From Tritrichomonas musculus (taxonomy: Eukaryota; Parabasalia; Tritrichomonadida; Tritrichomonadidae): a stretch of 64,000 bases of DNA. Position numbers and translations under genes: made by a program. The first letter of the stretch is position 1. Each line of letters begins with the position of its first letter. The stretch is taken from contig JAPFFF010000040.1 in the NCBI GenBank assembly GCA_039105265.1, positions 496,001 through 560,000 on the forward strand, in the 5' to 3' direction. Under the pieces are notes generated by a model that was not told the DNA's origin, did not search any database, and saw only the letters and a program-made list of their open reading frames with translations. Shown in pieces: positions 53,086 through 62,746 of this stretch.

Positions 53086-54954
53086 ATGCTTATAGAAATT
53101 ATTTTATTTTCATTGATAAATGCAAAAAATCCAAAAAATCAGAAAGATGGAGACATCGACAATCATCCCCTCTCAACTCCGGAAGCCATTCCTCTTTCGA
53201 TTGGGTTAGAACAGATGAATCGCACCAAAGATATTAAATGCACACGAAATTCATGTCCAAACTATGCCAACATGGCTGAAGGATCATATGATATTAATTC
53301 ACCAACATTTTATCGATGTGGAACGATATGCAACACGAGCAATGGCACTTTTAGCTATGAATTCAAAGGTGTCAAATTTGGCATCATTGGCACTTTTTCG
53401 CCTGACTTTTATTCGTTCACAGTTGAAGTAGACGGTGACTCGCACAAAGTTGATACGCACAAATCTACAAGAACCGACTATTCATTACTTTATGTATCAG
53501 GAGATCTCGAATACAAAATTCACAAAATCGACATCAAAGGCACCGGCGAAATGTTTGAGATCTACAAGCTAGTTTACTGGCCATCTTTGCATGCGAAACG
53601 ATTAAATTCAACTGAATTCGAATATCGAACAGGCACGTGGTACACACAATCAGACATGGTTGGAGGCATTCGTCAATACGCAACAACCGACAGTACAACA
53701 GAGACAATGAAAACGCAAATCTGCGCATCACATGTCTGGTTTTACGGAACAAAATGCTACTGGTGCACGTCGCTTGATTTGACAATTGGAGGAACGAAGA
53801 CAAAGCTTCATTTAAAACAAGGAGGAAGTCGAAATGACAGATTTGACACTCTTTTGTTATATGAAAATGATGAAGTAGAACAAGACTGCTTCGACATCAC
53901 TTTGGAGACTGCCGGAGACGCAACATTCAACTGCATCTATTACACCGAAGTTTCAACTCCTTCTGAAGAAATCATAAAGAACGAAGAAGATTGTGAACAA
54001 CGTTGCCAACATGTAGAAAACGAAGACAAACCAGTAAACGTGTTCATCAATATTGCAACGTTCACAAATCTAAAAGAAGACTTCGATGGAGGCGCGATCT
54101 ACATTTACAACGCAGGCTTGCGATGTAATAAATCAACATTCGATCATTGCGGATCAGGAAACAAAGTTGGTGGTGCAATTTATCTAAAAAATGAGTTGAA
54201 TTATGCAAGTAATGCATTTGATTTGGATCACCTCGTCTTCAAATTTTGTCAGGCCAAATGTGGAGGCGCTGCTTTCATTTCTTCAAGTTCGAATCTTAAT
54301 ACTGTCAATATCAAGGATTGCCAGTTCATTAGCAATAAGGCAACAGGTAGTTTAAATGATGAATTTTACGGCGGATGTGCTGTTTATCTGTCTGCTTGCA
54401 ACGCTTTGATAAGCAATAATTTATTCGAGAAAAATGTCGGCAATGGCGGTGCAATTAAAATTGTCGACTGTTTTGATAAAGATAATAATGCATTGCTTTT
54501 GAGTAATAAGAAAGGATCTGTTGTCATTTCTAAATGCTCTTTTGTTATTCGTTCTGATTCCGATTGTTCTTTGTTTTATATCGGAGGAAAACATGGTTCT
54601 CTTGTTGAATTAAAGGACTCCGTTTTCACAGGAAAATTGATTTCTGGCTCTCATTATATTAACGGAATGACTATTGATAAAGAATCACCAAAACTCGTTG
54701 TAAATAATTGCAGGTTTGCTTCTGACGCAAAGAAAATTTTTGGCAACAATGATTTCTTGATTATTGACTTGAATAATCAAATATTTGAAAAGAATACCAA
54801 AATAATTGAGAAGAAAATGACAAGATTGACGCTTTTTGGATTGATTCTCATTTCTGCACTCGCTTCAGTCATTTTTCTATTAGTAATGATTGTTTCTAAT
54901 CATAATAAATTAAAAGAAAGTGATACCAAAGTTGAATCAATTGTTCCTTGCTGA
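53086..54954 (+). CDS. Pmp-like surface protein with C-terminal anchor
   Basis: 622 residues, type I membrane protein. There is a short hydrophobic N-terminus (MLIEIILFSLINA) as signal peptide. The extracellular N-terminal half (about 50-310) is rich in Cys and aromatic residues and not assigned. A right-handed β-helix-like part (about 325-575) carries the GGA-type motifs of Chlamydia Pmp-like repeats: GGAIYIYN, GGAIYLKN, GGAAFISS, GGCAVYLS, GGAIKIVD, alternating with FISN/FEKN-type words. One transmembrane helix (about 581-603) is followed by a short charged tail ending KVESIVPC. T. vaginalis has a family of such proteins, proposed to act in surface adhesion. GC content here is visibly higher than in flanking DNA. 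A TTCATTT initiator-like word lies near 53059. The start is the first ATG. Confidence 0.87.
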   Translation: MLIEIILFSLINAKNPKNQKDGDIDNHPLSTPEAIPLSIGLEQMNRTKDIKCTRNSCPNYANMAEGSYDINSPTFYRCGTICNTSNGTFSYEFKGVKFGIIGTFSPDFYSFTVEVDGDSHKVDTHKSTRTDYSLLYVSGDLEYKIHKIDIKGTGEMFEIYKLVYWPSLHAKRLNSTEFEYRTGTWYTQSDMVGGIRQYATTDSTTETMKTQICASHVWFYGTKCYWCTSLDLTIGGTKTKLHLKQGGSRNDRFDTLLLYENDEVEQDCFDITLETAGDATFNCIYYTEVSTPSEEIIKNEEDCEQRCQHVENEDKPVNVFINIATFTNLKEDFDGGAIYIYNAGLRCNKSTFDHCGSGNKVGGAIYLKNELNYASNAFDLDHLVFKFCQAKCGGAAFISSSSNLNTVNIKDCQFISNKATGSLNDEFYGGCAVYLSACNALISNNLFEKNVGNGGAIKIVDCFDKDNNALLLSNKKGSVVISKCSFVIRSDSDCSLFYIGGKHGSLVELKDSVFTGKLISGSHYINGMTIDKESPKLVVNNCRFASDAKKIFGNNDFLIIDLNNQIFEKNTKIIEKKMTRLTLFGLILISALASVIFLLVMIVSNHNKLKESDTKVESIVPC

Positions 54955-55032
54955 AAAAAGTTCAACAATGAGAAATTATTGTGTTAAATCTTTAATAACA
55001 AGTATTGGTAAATAATTTTGAACACCCAATTA

Positions 55033-55063
<31 letters not shown>

Positions 55064-55507
55064 GAATAAAATTTGTCCATTAATTGGAAAGTGATGTGAA
55101 ATAAATAAAATTTGACACCAGCATTTTTTAATCTTATTTCAAATGCAGAATTGATTAATAAAATTGATGTCTCTTTTTATTAAATTGACCTATCATATGG
55201 GGAAAAAAATATTCTTATATACAAGAATTTATTGAAATAATTACCTGGCCCAAAAGGGAAGATTTATAGTAAGACGATAAACATCAGAAAATAGCAAATG
55301 ACCCACAAATCTCCAAAAATATTCAATTAAACATTTTAAAAATGCACAAATAAGCATTTATTTTCAACAAATCACTTTGCTCATTTCTTTTTAAAAAATC
55401 AAAAAACATAAAATAATATTTTTTTAAGCTTTTCAAATCTTTTTTATTTTTATTTTTTTTTTTTTGGTTAAATTTTTTTACTGACGTTATATGTCAAATA
55501 AACAAAT
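54955..55507. other. Convergent intergenic spacer
   Basis: Lies between two 3' ends. T-tract of about 28 bases near 55036-55063. No gene. Confidence 0.5.
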
Positions 55508-58500
55508 TTAACGTATTTTTTGGTGCCAATTTAAAGGAAGTGCCCGAACATTTAGGATTTTCTTCCTATTTGAGGAACTTCTTATGTTGGCATGTTCAAG
55601 GAAAAAAACTTCCTCAAAGTTTTTTGAGGATATTGAAAAAGAAATGCATTTCTTAAACATCTGTTTGAGTTTAGATAAGTTTGGCAGGCTTCTTGACTTA
55701 GTTAATGGAACTATACTATGCTGATCTTTTGATTTTGGACGGTCACGACAATTTCGACCACAACAAATTTTCTTTGAAGGTCTTTTTTGCCCGTGACACA
55801 AAAACTGCATAAAGGGAGTTTTTTCTTCAATATATTCTTGACTTGATTGAACTTTTTCAATCTGATCTAGTGGTAACGATAAGTTTCTTACGAAAGACAC
55901 GATTGAATTTCTAATTTGTGAACTCTTCATGAACAACAGTAGACACTTGTAATCAAAATATAAAATAATTGTGTTAAAATCAAAATTATGATTTGTCGAA
56001 GGAAATTCAAGTGCATATTGATCATTGATGTATTCTTTGATATCAAATGATATTTTTATTCTATTCTCCAGGAAAACGTTCAGTATAAATGCTTTTAAAA
56101 TCATTTCAATATAATTATCAATAAAAGTTTGTTGGCTTCTTATAGTTTCTTCAAATAATTGTGCGAATATACGAAACCTTACAAATGAAATAAATTTATT
56201 TATATCCTTTTGAAAGCTTAAATAATCATTTGTAATTTCATATAAAACATGCTTGAATTTATTTCGGGGATGCCGATTGGCCAGTATTTCATAAAGTAAA
56301 ATTCCAAATGAATAGGCATCGTATTCACTTTTTTGAATAATGTGAGAAGCAATATATTTTATCGTTTCATGATTCCATATGCGATTCGTTATGCTTGTAC
56401 TGGATAATCCAAAATCGCAAATAGCCGGATAATTGAATGTATCTATAAGAATGTTTTCTGGCTTCAAATCTCTATGTATAATTCCGCATTCATGTAAATG
56501 ATGCATTGCATGTGCAATTCCATATATATTTATGAGTTTCTTAGTATCATTACTCTTTGGTGCTATTAGATTTAGCTCATTATTATAAGAATATTCGGGT
56601 ATACTTTGAGCTTGATTATATTTAATTTTACGAGATAATAATATATTTGAAAGTGTACTTTTTCCAACTCCTGTGTTACCCAATAATAAAATAATAGGAC
56701 GATTTTGCTTAGATTCCAATTTTTGAATATACTTTTCACATTCATAAAGAGCGCTCCAAATAAATTTGGTATCGAATTCACTACATTCCTTTTGAGATTT
56801 ACAATTGTTTTCTTTGCTTTTGGTGGAATCAATGAATATTTTCTTTAATGCCAACGAGCAGCCATCAAAAACATTCTCGCCAATCTTTGTGTCACAAGGA
56901 AGAGTGATTTCTTTGAGCGATGAACAGTTAAGGAAGCAGTTTGTGCCGATACTTTTTACAGATGATGGAAGCTTTATTTCTTCAAGGTTACTGCATGATT
57001 CAAAAGCATTTTCTTCAATATTCGTCAAACTTGAATCTGATTTGAAATCGATTTTAGACAATTTTTTACAATTATAGAATGCTTTCGATTCTATTTTTAT
57101 CAAATTTGAAGAAATTTTTATCAATCGTAATGAAGAGCATTCACTGAATGCATTCGATGAAATATTAGATACTGAATCAGGGATTTCAATTTCTTCCAAT
57201 TTTTCGCATTTAGCAAATGCAGAGTCAGCAATATTGCTTAATGATGAAGAAAATGTAACCGTTTGTAATGAAGAGCAGTGGCAGAATGCACCCGATGAAA
57301 TAGTAGTTACTGAATCTGGGATAACAATTTTTTTCAAATTTTCGCATTTAGTAAATGCATATTCATTGATGATTTTTACTAAATGAGGAATCAATATATA
57401 ATCAACTTTTCGAGCCAGTTTTGTGTCTAACTTTTCAACAGATGTAACAGAAGAATCAATTGACATTGTATTTATTTCGGGGCACCTTTTGAATGCTTTC
57501 GGATGGATTTTTGTTAAATAAGGATTAACAGTAATTTTTTCCAAGGAGGAGCATTCAAGGAAACAATTTTCGCATATTTCAACCACAGAAGAAGGAATTG
57601 TGATTTGTTTTAATGATGAACATCCATAAAAGGCTTTTGTTTCAATAATTGTCACTGAGTCAGGGATTTTTACATTAAGAAGAGACTTGCAGCCAGAGAA
57701 CGTACTTTCTTCAATTTGGTTTATAGATGAAGGTAAGACAATTTCATTAAGAGATGTGCAATCTGAAAAAGTGCTATTTCCAATATCATTTACAGAAGAA
57801 GGAATACAAATGCTTTGAAGTGCTGAGCAGTCTTTGAAGGCTGAATAGCCGATGCTTGTTACTGATGATGGAATTATTATTTCTACCAAGCTAGAGCAGC
57901 TTCTAAATGCGTTATATCCAATTGAAGTTACAGACGATGGAATGAAAACTTTAGTCAATGAGATGCATTTATCAAAGCAGAAGTTGTCAATCATTGTGAT
58001 CGATGAAGGCAATGAAACATAGGCCAGTAAGTGACACTCCTTGAAAGTATTCCATCCAATCGATTCTACAGAAGAAGGAATGACCATTTGTGTCAATGAT
58101 GAACAACCTGAGAAAGCAGAATCAGCGATATTTGTGACAGATTCAGGTATCGTCAATTCGGTCAATTCAGAGCAACCAGAGAAGGCGTGTTCTCCGATCG
58201 ACTTTAATGTTTGTGAATCTTCAAAAATGACCTTTTCCAAGCTGGAACAGTCTTGGAATGAAGAGGGCTTTATTTCTGTCACAAAAGAAGGTATCATTAT
58301 TTGTTTGAGCTTCTTGCAGCCAGTGAAGAAAGACGTGTCGATGACTTCGTGGTTCAAAAGTACTTGTGTTACATCGATGCCTTCGTTATCGGCTGCTGAT
58401 TTGAATGCTTTACGCGAGTCAATAAAATCGAACTTGTTTTCTTTCAGCAAAAGGTCGACAGCTGTCACGTAGTTGTACGTGCAGAGGTCATAGAAGGAAT

Positions 58501-59449
58501 CAATCAAAAAATCATCGGGAAAGAAGCTGAAGTTTTGGTGTTTGATTGCATACGAAACAAGAAACTTTTCTTTTTGTGGATGTTCTAGTAAAACGTCAAA
58601 TAAGTAGAGAGCAATACCGTTGTGGTGACATTTGATTGATTCTTCTAAATCTGCAGCTTTTATTTTGTGACCGTCCGATTCAATAAGGTGAATTAAATCA
58701 CCATTGTCGCTGTGAATCGCATAGGTCCAAATTGAATCAGTTATTTCTACATCGCTTAGCCTTAAAAAGCGGAAAATTTGTATGGAACCGTAAAAGGCAG
58801 CATATTCAATGAGACTGGGATCTTTTCTCAGAAAAAGTGGATTTGATTCATATGCTGACTTCCTAATTGTGAGAGATAAATCTAGATTTGTCTTCGTGGC
58901 GTATGATATGAATTCTTCAATTGAATCGTCGCGAATTAACTGGCATATGTATGACTCGTTTTCTCCAATGTGACGAAAAAATTCGAAATTATCTGGAAGT
59001 GGTTCTTTTTTTATATTTTCAGTTAGGTTAACTGATTTTATTTCAGGTTGAAAGAATATTAAATAGGATGAATCGCATTTTTGACTTATATAATTACAAA
59101 TTGTTTTGTCCATTCTTAGGATTTGCTTTTCAAAAAGAATTAAGAGAATAATTTTGTTGCTTTTGAAAATATGGAATAATTCGTTATTTGAAAAGATACG
59201 AGTCAAATTTAAAGATTCAATAAGTTTTGATATTTTTTCAAAAAATGCGTTTTTGCGGTGATGATAATTTACAATTTTTATCAATAATTTTAGGAATAAG
59301 CAAAGTTCGTCTTTACTTTCAATTATTTTTGCTTTATTTAATAAATCAATTAAATCTTCGTAATTAGAATCACCTAAATCGTCATCAATATATTCGGTTA
59401 GCAGATCATAAATTTTTTTTATGCAGTCGAGATAATTTGGCAGGTTCAT
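55508..59449 (-). CDS. BspA-LRR protein fused to P-loop and headless kinase
   Basis: 1313 residues. An N-terminal DUF3447/ankyrin-like region (about 1-370; SLIEYAAFYGSIQIFRFL) is paralogous to the gene at 15559. Then come about 20 BspA-type LRR_5 repeats (about 375-875; units such as SVTSIGYNAFRSCSSLVEI). At 924-932 sits a Walker A/G1 motif GNTGVGKST, without the rest of a GTPase. From about 975 it enters a protein kinase domain at helix αE: HRDLKPEN (Asp994), DFG (Asp1012), YDAYSFGILLYEIL. The kinase glycine loop, Lys and αC Glu are missing, and the APE motif is degenerate. The last 250 residues are unassigned and basic. No signal peptide or membrane segment. The kinase part cannot be catalytic by the normal mechanism. 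It may be a recombination chimera or a scaffold/pseudokinase. The frame is intact throughout, which argues for expression. Confidence 0.9.
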   Translation of the reverse strand: MNLPNYLDCIKKIYDLLTEYIDDDLGDSNYEDLIDLLNKAKIIESKDELCLFLKLLIKIVNYHHRKNAFFEKISKLIESLNLTRIFSNNELFHIFKSNKIILLILFEKQILRMDKTICNYISQKCDSSYLIFFQPEIKSVNLTENIKKEPLPDNFEFFRHIGENESYICQLIRDDSIEEFISYATKTNLDLSLTIRKSAYESNPLFLRKDPSLIEYAAFYGSIQIFRFLRLSDVEITDSIWTYAIHSDNGDLIHLIESDGHKIKAADLEESIKCHHNGIALYLFDVLLEHPQKEKFLVSYAIKHQNFSFFPDDFLIDSFYDLCTYNYVTAVDLLLKENKFDFIDSRKAFKSAADNEGIDVTQVLLNHEVIDTSFFTGCKKLKQIMIPSFVTEIKPSSFQDCSSLEKVIFEDSQTLKSIGEHAFSGCSELTELTIPESVTNIADSAFSGCSSLTQMVIPSSVESIGWNTFKECHLLAYVSLPSSITMIDNFCFDKCISLTKVFIPSSVTSIGYNAFRSCSSLVEIIIPSSVTSIGYSAFKDCSALQSICIPSSVNDIGNSTFSDCTSLNEIVLPSSINQIEESTFSGCKSLLNVKIPDSVTIIETKAFYGCSSLKQITIPSSVVEICENCFLECSSLEKITVNPYLTKIHPKAFKRCPEINTMSIDSSVTSVEKLDTKLARKVDYILIPHLVKIINEYAFTKCENLKKIVIPDSVTTISSGAFCHCSSLQTVTFSSSLSNIADSAFAKCEKLEEIEIPDSVSNISSNAFSECSSLRLIKISSNLIKIESKAFYNCKKLSKIDFKSDSSLTNIEENAFESCSNLEEIKLPSSVKSIGTNCFLNCSSLKEITLPCDTKIGENVFDGCSLALKKIFIDSTKSKENNCKSQKECSEFDTKFIWSALYECEKYIQKLESKQNRPIILLLGNTGVGKSTLSNILLSRKIKYNQAQSIPEYSYNNELNLIAPKSNDTKKLINIYGIAHAMHHLHECGIIHRDLKPENILIDTFNYPAICDFGLSSTSITNRIWNHETIKYIASHIIQKSEYDAYSFGILLYEILANRHPRNKFKHVLYEITNDYLSFQKDINKFISFVRFRIFAQLFEETIRSQQTFIDNYIEMILKAFILNVFLENRIKISFDIKEYINDQYALEFPSTNHNFDFNTIILYFDYKCLLLFMKSSQIRNSIVSFVRNLSLPLDQIEKVQSSQEYIEEKTPFMQFLCHGQKRPSKKICCGRNCRDRPKSKDQHSIVPLTKSRSLPNLSKLKQMFKKCISFSISSKNFEEVFFLEHANIRSSSNRKKILNVRALPLNWHQKIR

Positions 59450-60806
59450 TCTAGCAAAATATTAATGGAAAATTTTGGCTTGAAAAAACAAGACATTAAA
59501 TAGATTTTCAAAATATTTACATAAATTAATAATATACTTATGCAATTTTTTTTATATTTATACTTTAAATATTAGTTTATATTAATTATTAAATATTTAT
59601 TTTATTAAATGAATATTAATGGAAATAAAAGAATTCTTTTTTTTTCAATTAAAAACAACCCTGCCATTTCAAATTTTAAATCATTTTATCTTTTTTATCA
59701 AACAATTTAATTGCATCATTCTTCATTAATAATATATTATGATAATTATTATAATATTAATTAAATTTTAAAAAATGAATTCATATTTAAAATATAAAGA
59801 TATGATTATTTTAAATTGAGAAAGATGGAATCAAAATATAAGTGTCAGAAATTCAAAATTTAATTTTATGGAGGATTGGTAAAAATTTTAATTATAAACC
59901 TTTATATTTCTAATTATATTTATATTTATAATTTTTAAATAATTTTTACCATACATTTTTAAGATATTATATATTTTTCATCCATTAAATTTAATTCAAA
60001 ATTTGAATTATTCTTAGAAAGTTTCAATTGAATATTTGGTGGATAATTTTTTATTTATTATAATCATACTCGGGGAAATTGGGGAAAAATATATTAAATT
60101 CTTCCATTTTGGTTTCTTTTATGACCTATGCATTATATCATAATTCATAATTTTCTTTTTGAAATTCAAATCTTATATGTTATTTATATTTATTATTAAT
60201 ATCCTTCATAATATGCAAGTTTATGGATAATATCATATTTTTATCTGATATTTTGCATAAAATTTTCATAAACTTCGATTTTTTCTGCTAGTTCATCAAA
60301 AATGATGTATTAGGCATATTATTCTTATTTTTTCTAAATTTTTTTGCTTTCTTTGCCATCTTCAGTGGCTTTCATCATGTTTTTTAGTTATCTTTTTATA
60401 AATAGCAGCGATAAAATAATCATAGAAAAATCCTATTTCCGATCAAAAATGCATTTAAAAAAATGTCTAAAAATAATTAAAAATATCTCAAAAATGTATG
60501 GTAAATCAAGATTTATTATTTAAAAAATAGTATATATGATATTAAATATTAATAATATATCATTATGGTGGCATTTGACCGTAAAAAATGATTTGAGTAC
60601 TTTATTTTGACACTTTACAAAATTTTGGCACACCTATTTCAAAATGTTTATAACATTCTCTCAAAAAATTTCTGAAAAAAGTGAAAAACAAAATTTTCAA
60701 TTGAATAAATCATATGCAAAAAAATCATTCTTAAAAAAGAATCTCCACTTTAAAACATCTCGAGAATAGATATTTATGCTCCAGATAGAAATTTCTTGAA
60801 TTATTA
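59450..60806. other. 1.4 kb AT-rich intergenic stretch
   Basis: Upstream of the LRR-kinase gene. No gene on either strand and no clear initiator. Confidence 0.5.
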
Positions 60807-60814
60807 TAAATAAG

Positions 60815-60925
60815 CTAGGCTTTAAATTGGTGGTCATTTTAGGTTGGAAATGACCTGTATTATAGCATTTTATAGCTCCGAGTGACCAGTTGCCAAAAAG
60901 TGGTCATTGACCATTTAAAGCCTAG
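60815..60925. mobile_element. 111 bp MITE with 8 bp target duplication
   Basis: The ends CTAGGCTTTAAAT and ATTTAAAGCCTAG are inverted repeats. Further in, GTGGTCATTTT and AAAAAGTGGTCATTGACC give a second, overlapping level of symmetry. Exact 8 bp direct repeats TAAATAAG flank it (60807-60814 and 60926-60933). Too short to code for anything. Its terminus shares TAGGCTT with the larger TAGRCTT family. Confidence 0.88.
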
Positions 60926-60933
60926 TAAATAAG

Positions 60934-61282
60934 ATTGATGCTAGGTTTTGCTGTCGAGACGAGTTTTCATAGAAAAAGTCATAGAACTATCCCTATCCAC
61001 TTTCAATTTAATCTTTTAGGACTCAATAAAAAGATTTCTTCTATAGTTTTTTTTCTTAATTTTCGTTTTATTTGAGCTTGACACTTTTTCATTTTCAGAG
61101 TATCTCTGAATTTCTTGCATGCATCTTGGGACACTTTTGAATGGATTTCTAAGGTAATTTGAATGGATTTAAAAAGCTTAGGCTTTTGTGTCCATATAAA
61201 AAAGTGACCATTTAAATTCAAAAAGTGAGCTATGGATACAAAATTTTGTTCGTTATTATTTGAAAACTATTGAGTGTCCAAA
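60934..61282. other. Short intergenic stretch
   Basis: The minus strand is open over 61003-61221 but starts with TTG and has no recognisable domain. Not annotated as a gene. Confidence 0.4.
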
Positions 61283-61615
61283 ATATCCATATGGATATGT
61301 AGCAAGAGAGATTGTGTCTCAACTTTTTGAGAGAACTAATAGAAAAAAATAAGAAGAAAATGTAGAATAATAGTTACTGAGACCATTCATGTTAAAAAAA
61401 ATGCATCTTTTTATTGCTACAAAATTTTTACCGATCCTTCCTTTTGATGTAAGTCTCAGTAAAAATTATGTAAAAATATAAAAAGATGCATCATTTTTTT
61501 TATTTACATGAATAATCTCAAAATATTATTCACCATTTTTCTCCTATTTTTCTTTCAATTTATTCTCTCAAAAAGTTGAGACACAATCTCTCTTGCTACA
61601 ATATCCATATGGATA
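61283..61615. mobile_element. TGTAGCAAG inverted-repeat element with palindromic flanks
   Basis: TGTAGCAAGAGAGATTGTGT (61298 onward) is inverted at ...ACACAATCTCTCTTGCTACA (ending 61600). The arms are over 100 bp, the first 38 perfect and the rest imperfect. The sequence ATATCCATATGGATA stands directly outside both ends (61283-61297 and 61601-61615). It is itself a palindrome, so it can be read as a 15 bp target duplication or as part of longer inverted ends. A further inverted pair GAGTGT(AT)CCAAAAT lies just outside. Non-coding. Confidence 0.8.
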
Positions 61616-62746
61616 CATTTATTTCAATTTTGGATACACTCTTAATTTTCAATTAATTAATTCCTTTGAATTAAATGGATATTTGATCGTCGTCGTTAAA
61701 TTATAAATGATATTGTAATTATTATTATATATAAATATCTATTTATATAGTTTAATTTTTATATTTATTTGTTATTTTTTCTTTGTTACAATATTATTTA
61801 TTTGATTTGTAAATTACATATTCTTATATTTTATTCCTTATATTATAATATTTTGAATATATTTTTTTAATTTAAAATTATATTCTTATATATTTATATA
61901 GTAATGAATTTTTGAAGAAATAATATAAATAATTGCATTTTTACGAAAATATTTTTAATTTTGTAAAAGAAAAAAAAATTGAGAGTATAATTCAATATTG
62001 AATTTTTTATTCTATGAGTTAATTCAATATTGAATAATTTACATTTTTTTTTGGGAAGGAGAACCTTAACATAGTAAGTCAAATTTCATCTTAAGATGAC
62101 GGTTTTTTACTTTACATGAGATAGAAAAACCATTCAAAAAGTGGTGTAGAAAAAAACGATTGTCCATTTTTTGAAATAATCATTTTAACTTGCATTTGCT
62201 ATGGTATTGATTTCTTAACATCATAAACCACGACGTTATTTCCCATTTTAAAATTGAATTGAAAACGATCATTTTATTGAATTTTCAAAGCTAATTTCTA
62301 TTATATCTCCGAAACCTCCACCTTAAAAAAGACATGATTAAATCTTCAAAAAATACTTAATTTTTATACCTTATTAAACAAATTTCAAATTTTATAAATT
62401 TTAAACATCATCATTGCCATATTTCAAACCAATAGTTTTGATTTTTCAGATGCTATAAATATTTTGTATATTTATTTTACTTTTTTATATTATATTTAAT
62501 TATTCCATGACATTTGCATGAAAGGAATTTCATCATCCCTCTCTTTATTATTTTCGAATGAAACAAATCTATCTAATTGCATTATAATGACATATAAAAA
62601 TAACCTAGGTTTTAATACACGAATTTACAGGTATAATACTGTGCATTATTTAGTTTTTGTAATATAATTTTATTTTTTTTTTTTTTTTTTTTTTAAAAAA
62701 AATCACTGAAATGATTTTCATATGAAATTCTATTTTTTTTTTAAAA
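61616..62746. other. AT-rich intergenic stretch
   Basis: No supportable gene. Contains a TTCAAAAAGTGG word near 62134 and a T-run near 62672-62694. Confidence 0.5.

Noticed and set aside
61003..61221. 72-codon minus-strand frame rich in Lys
   Set aside because: Starts with TTG and has no recognisable domain or initiator.
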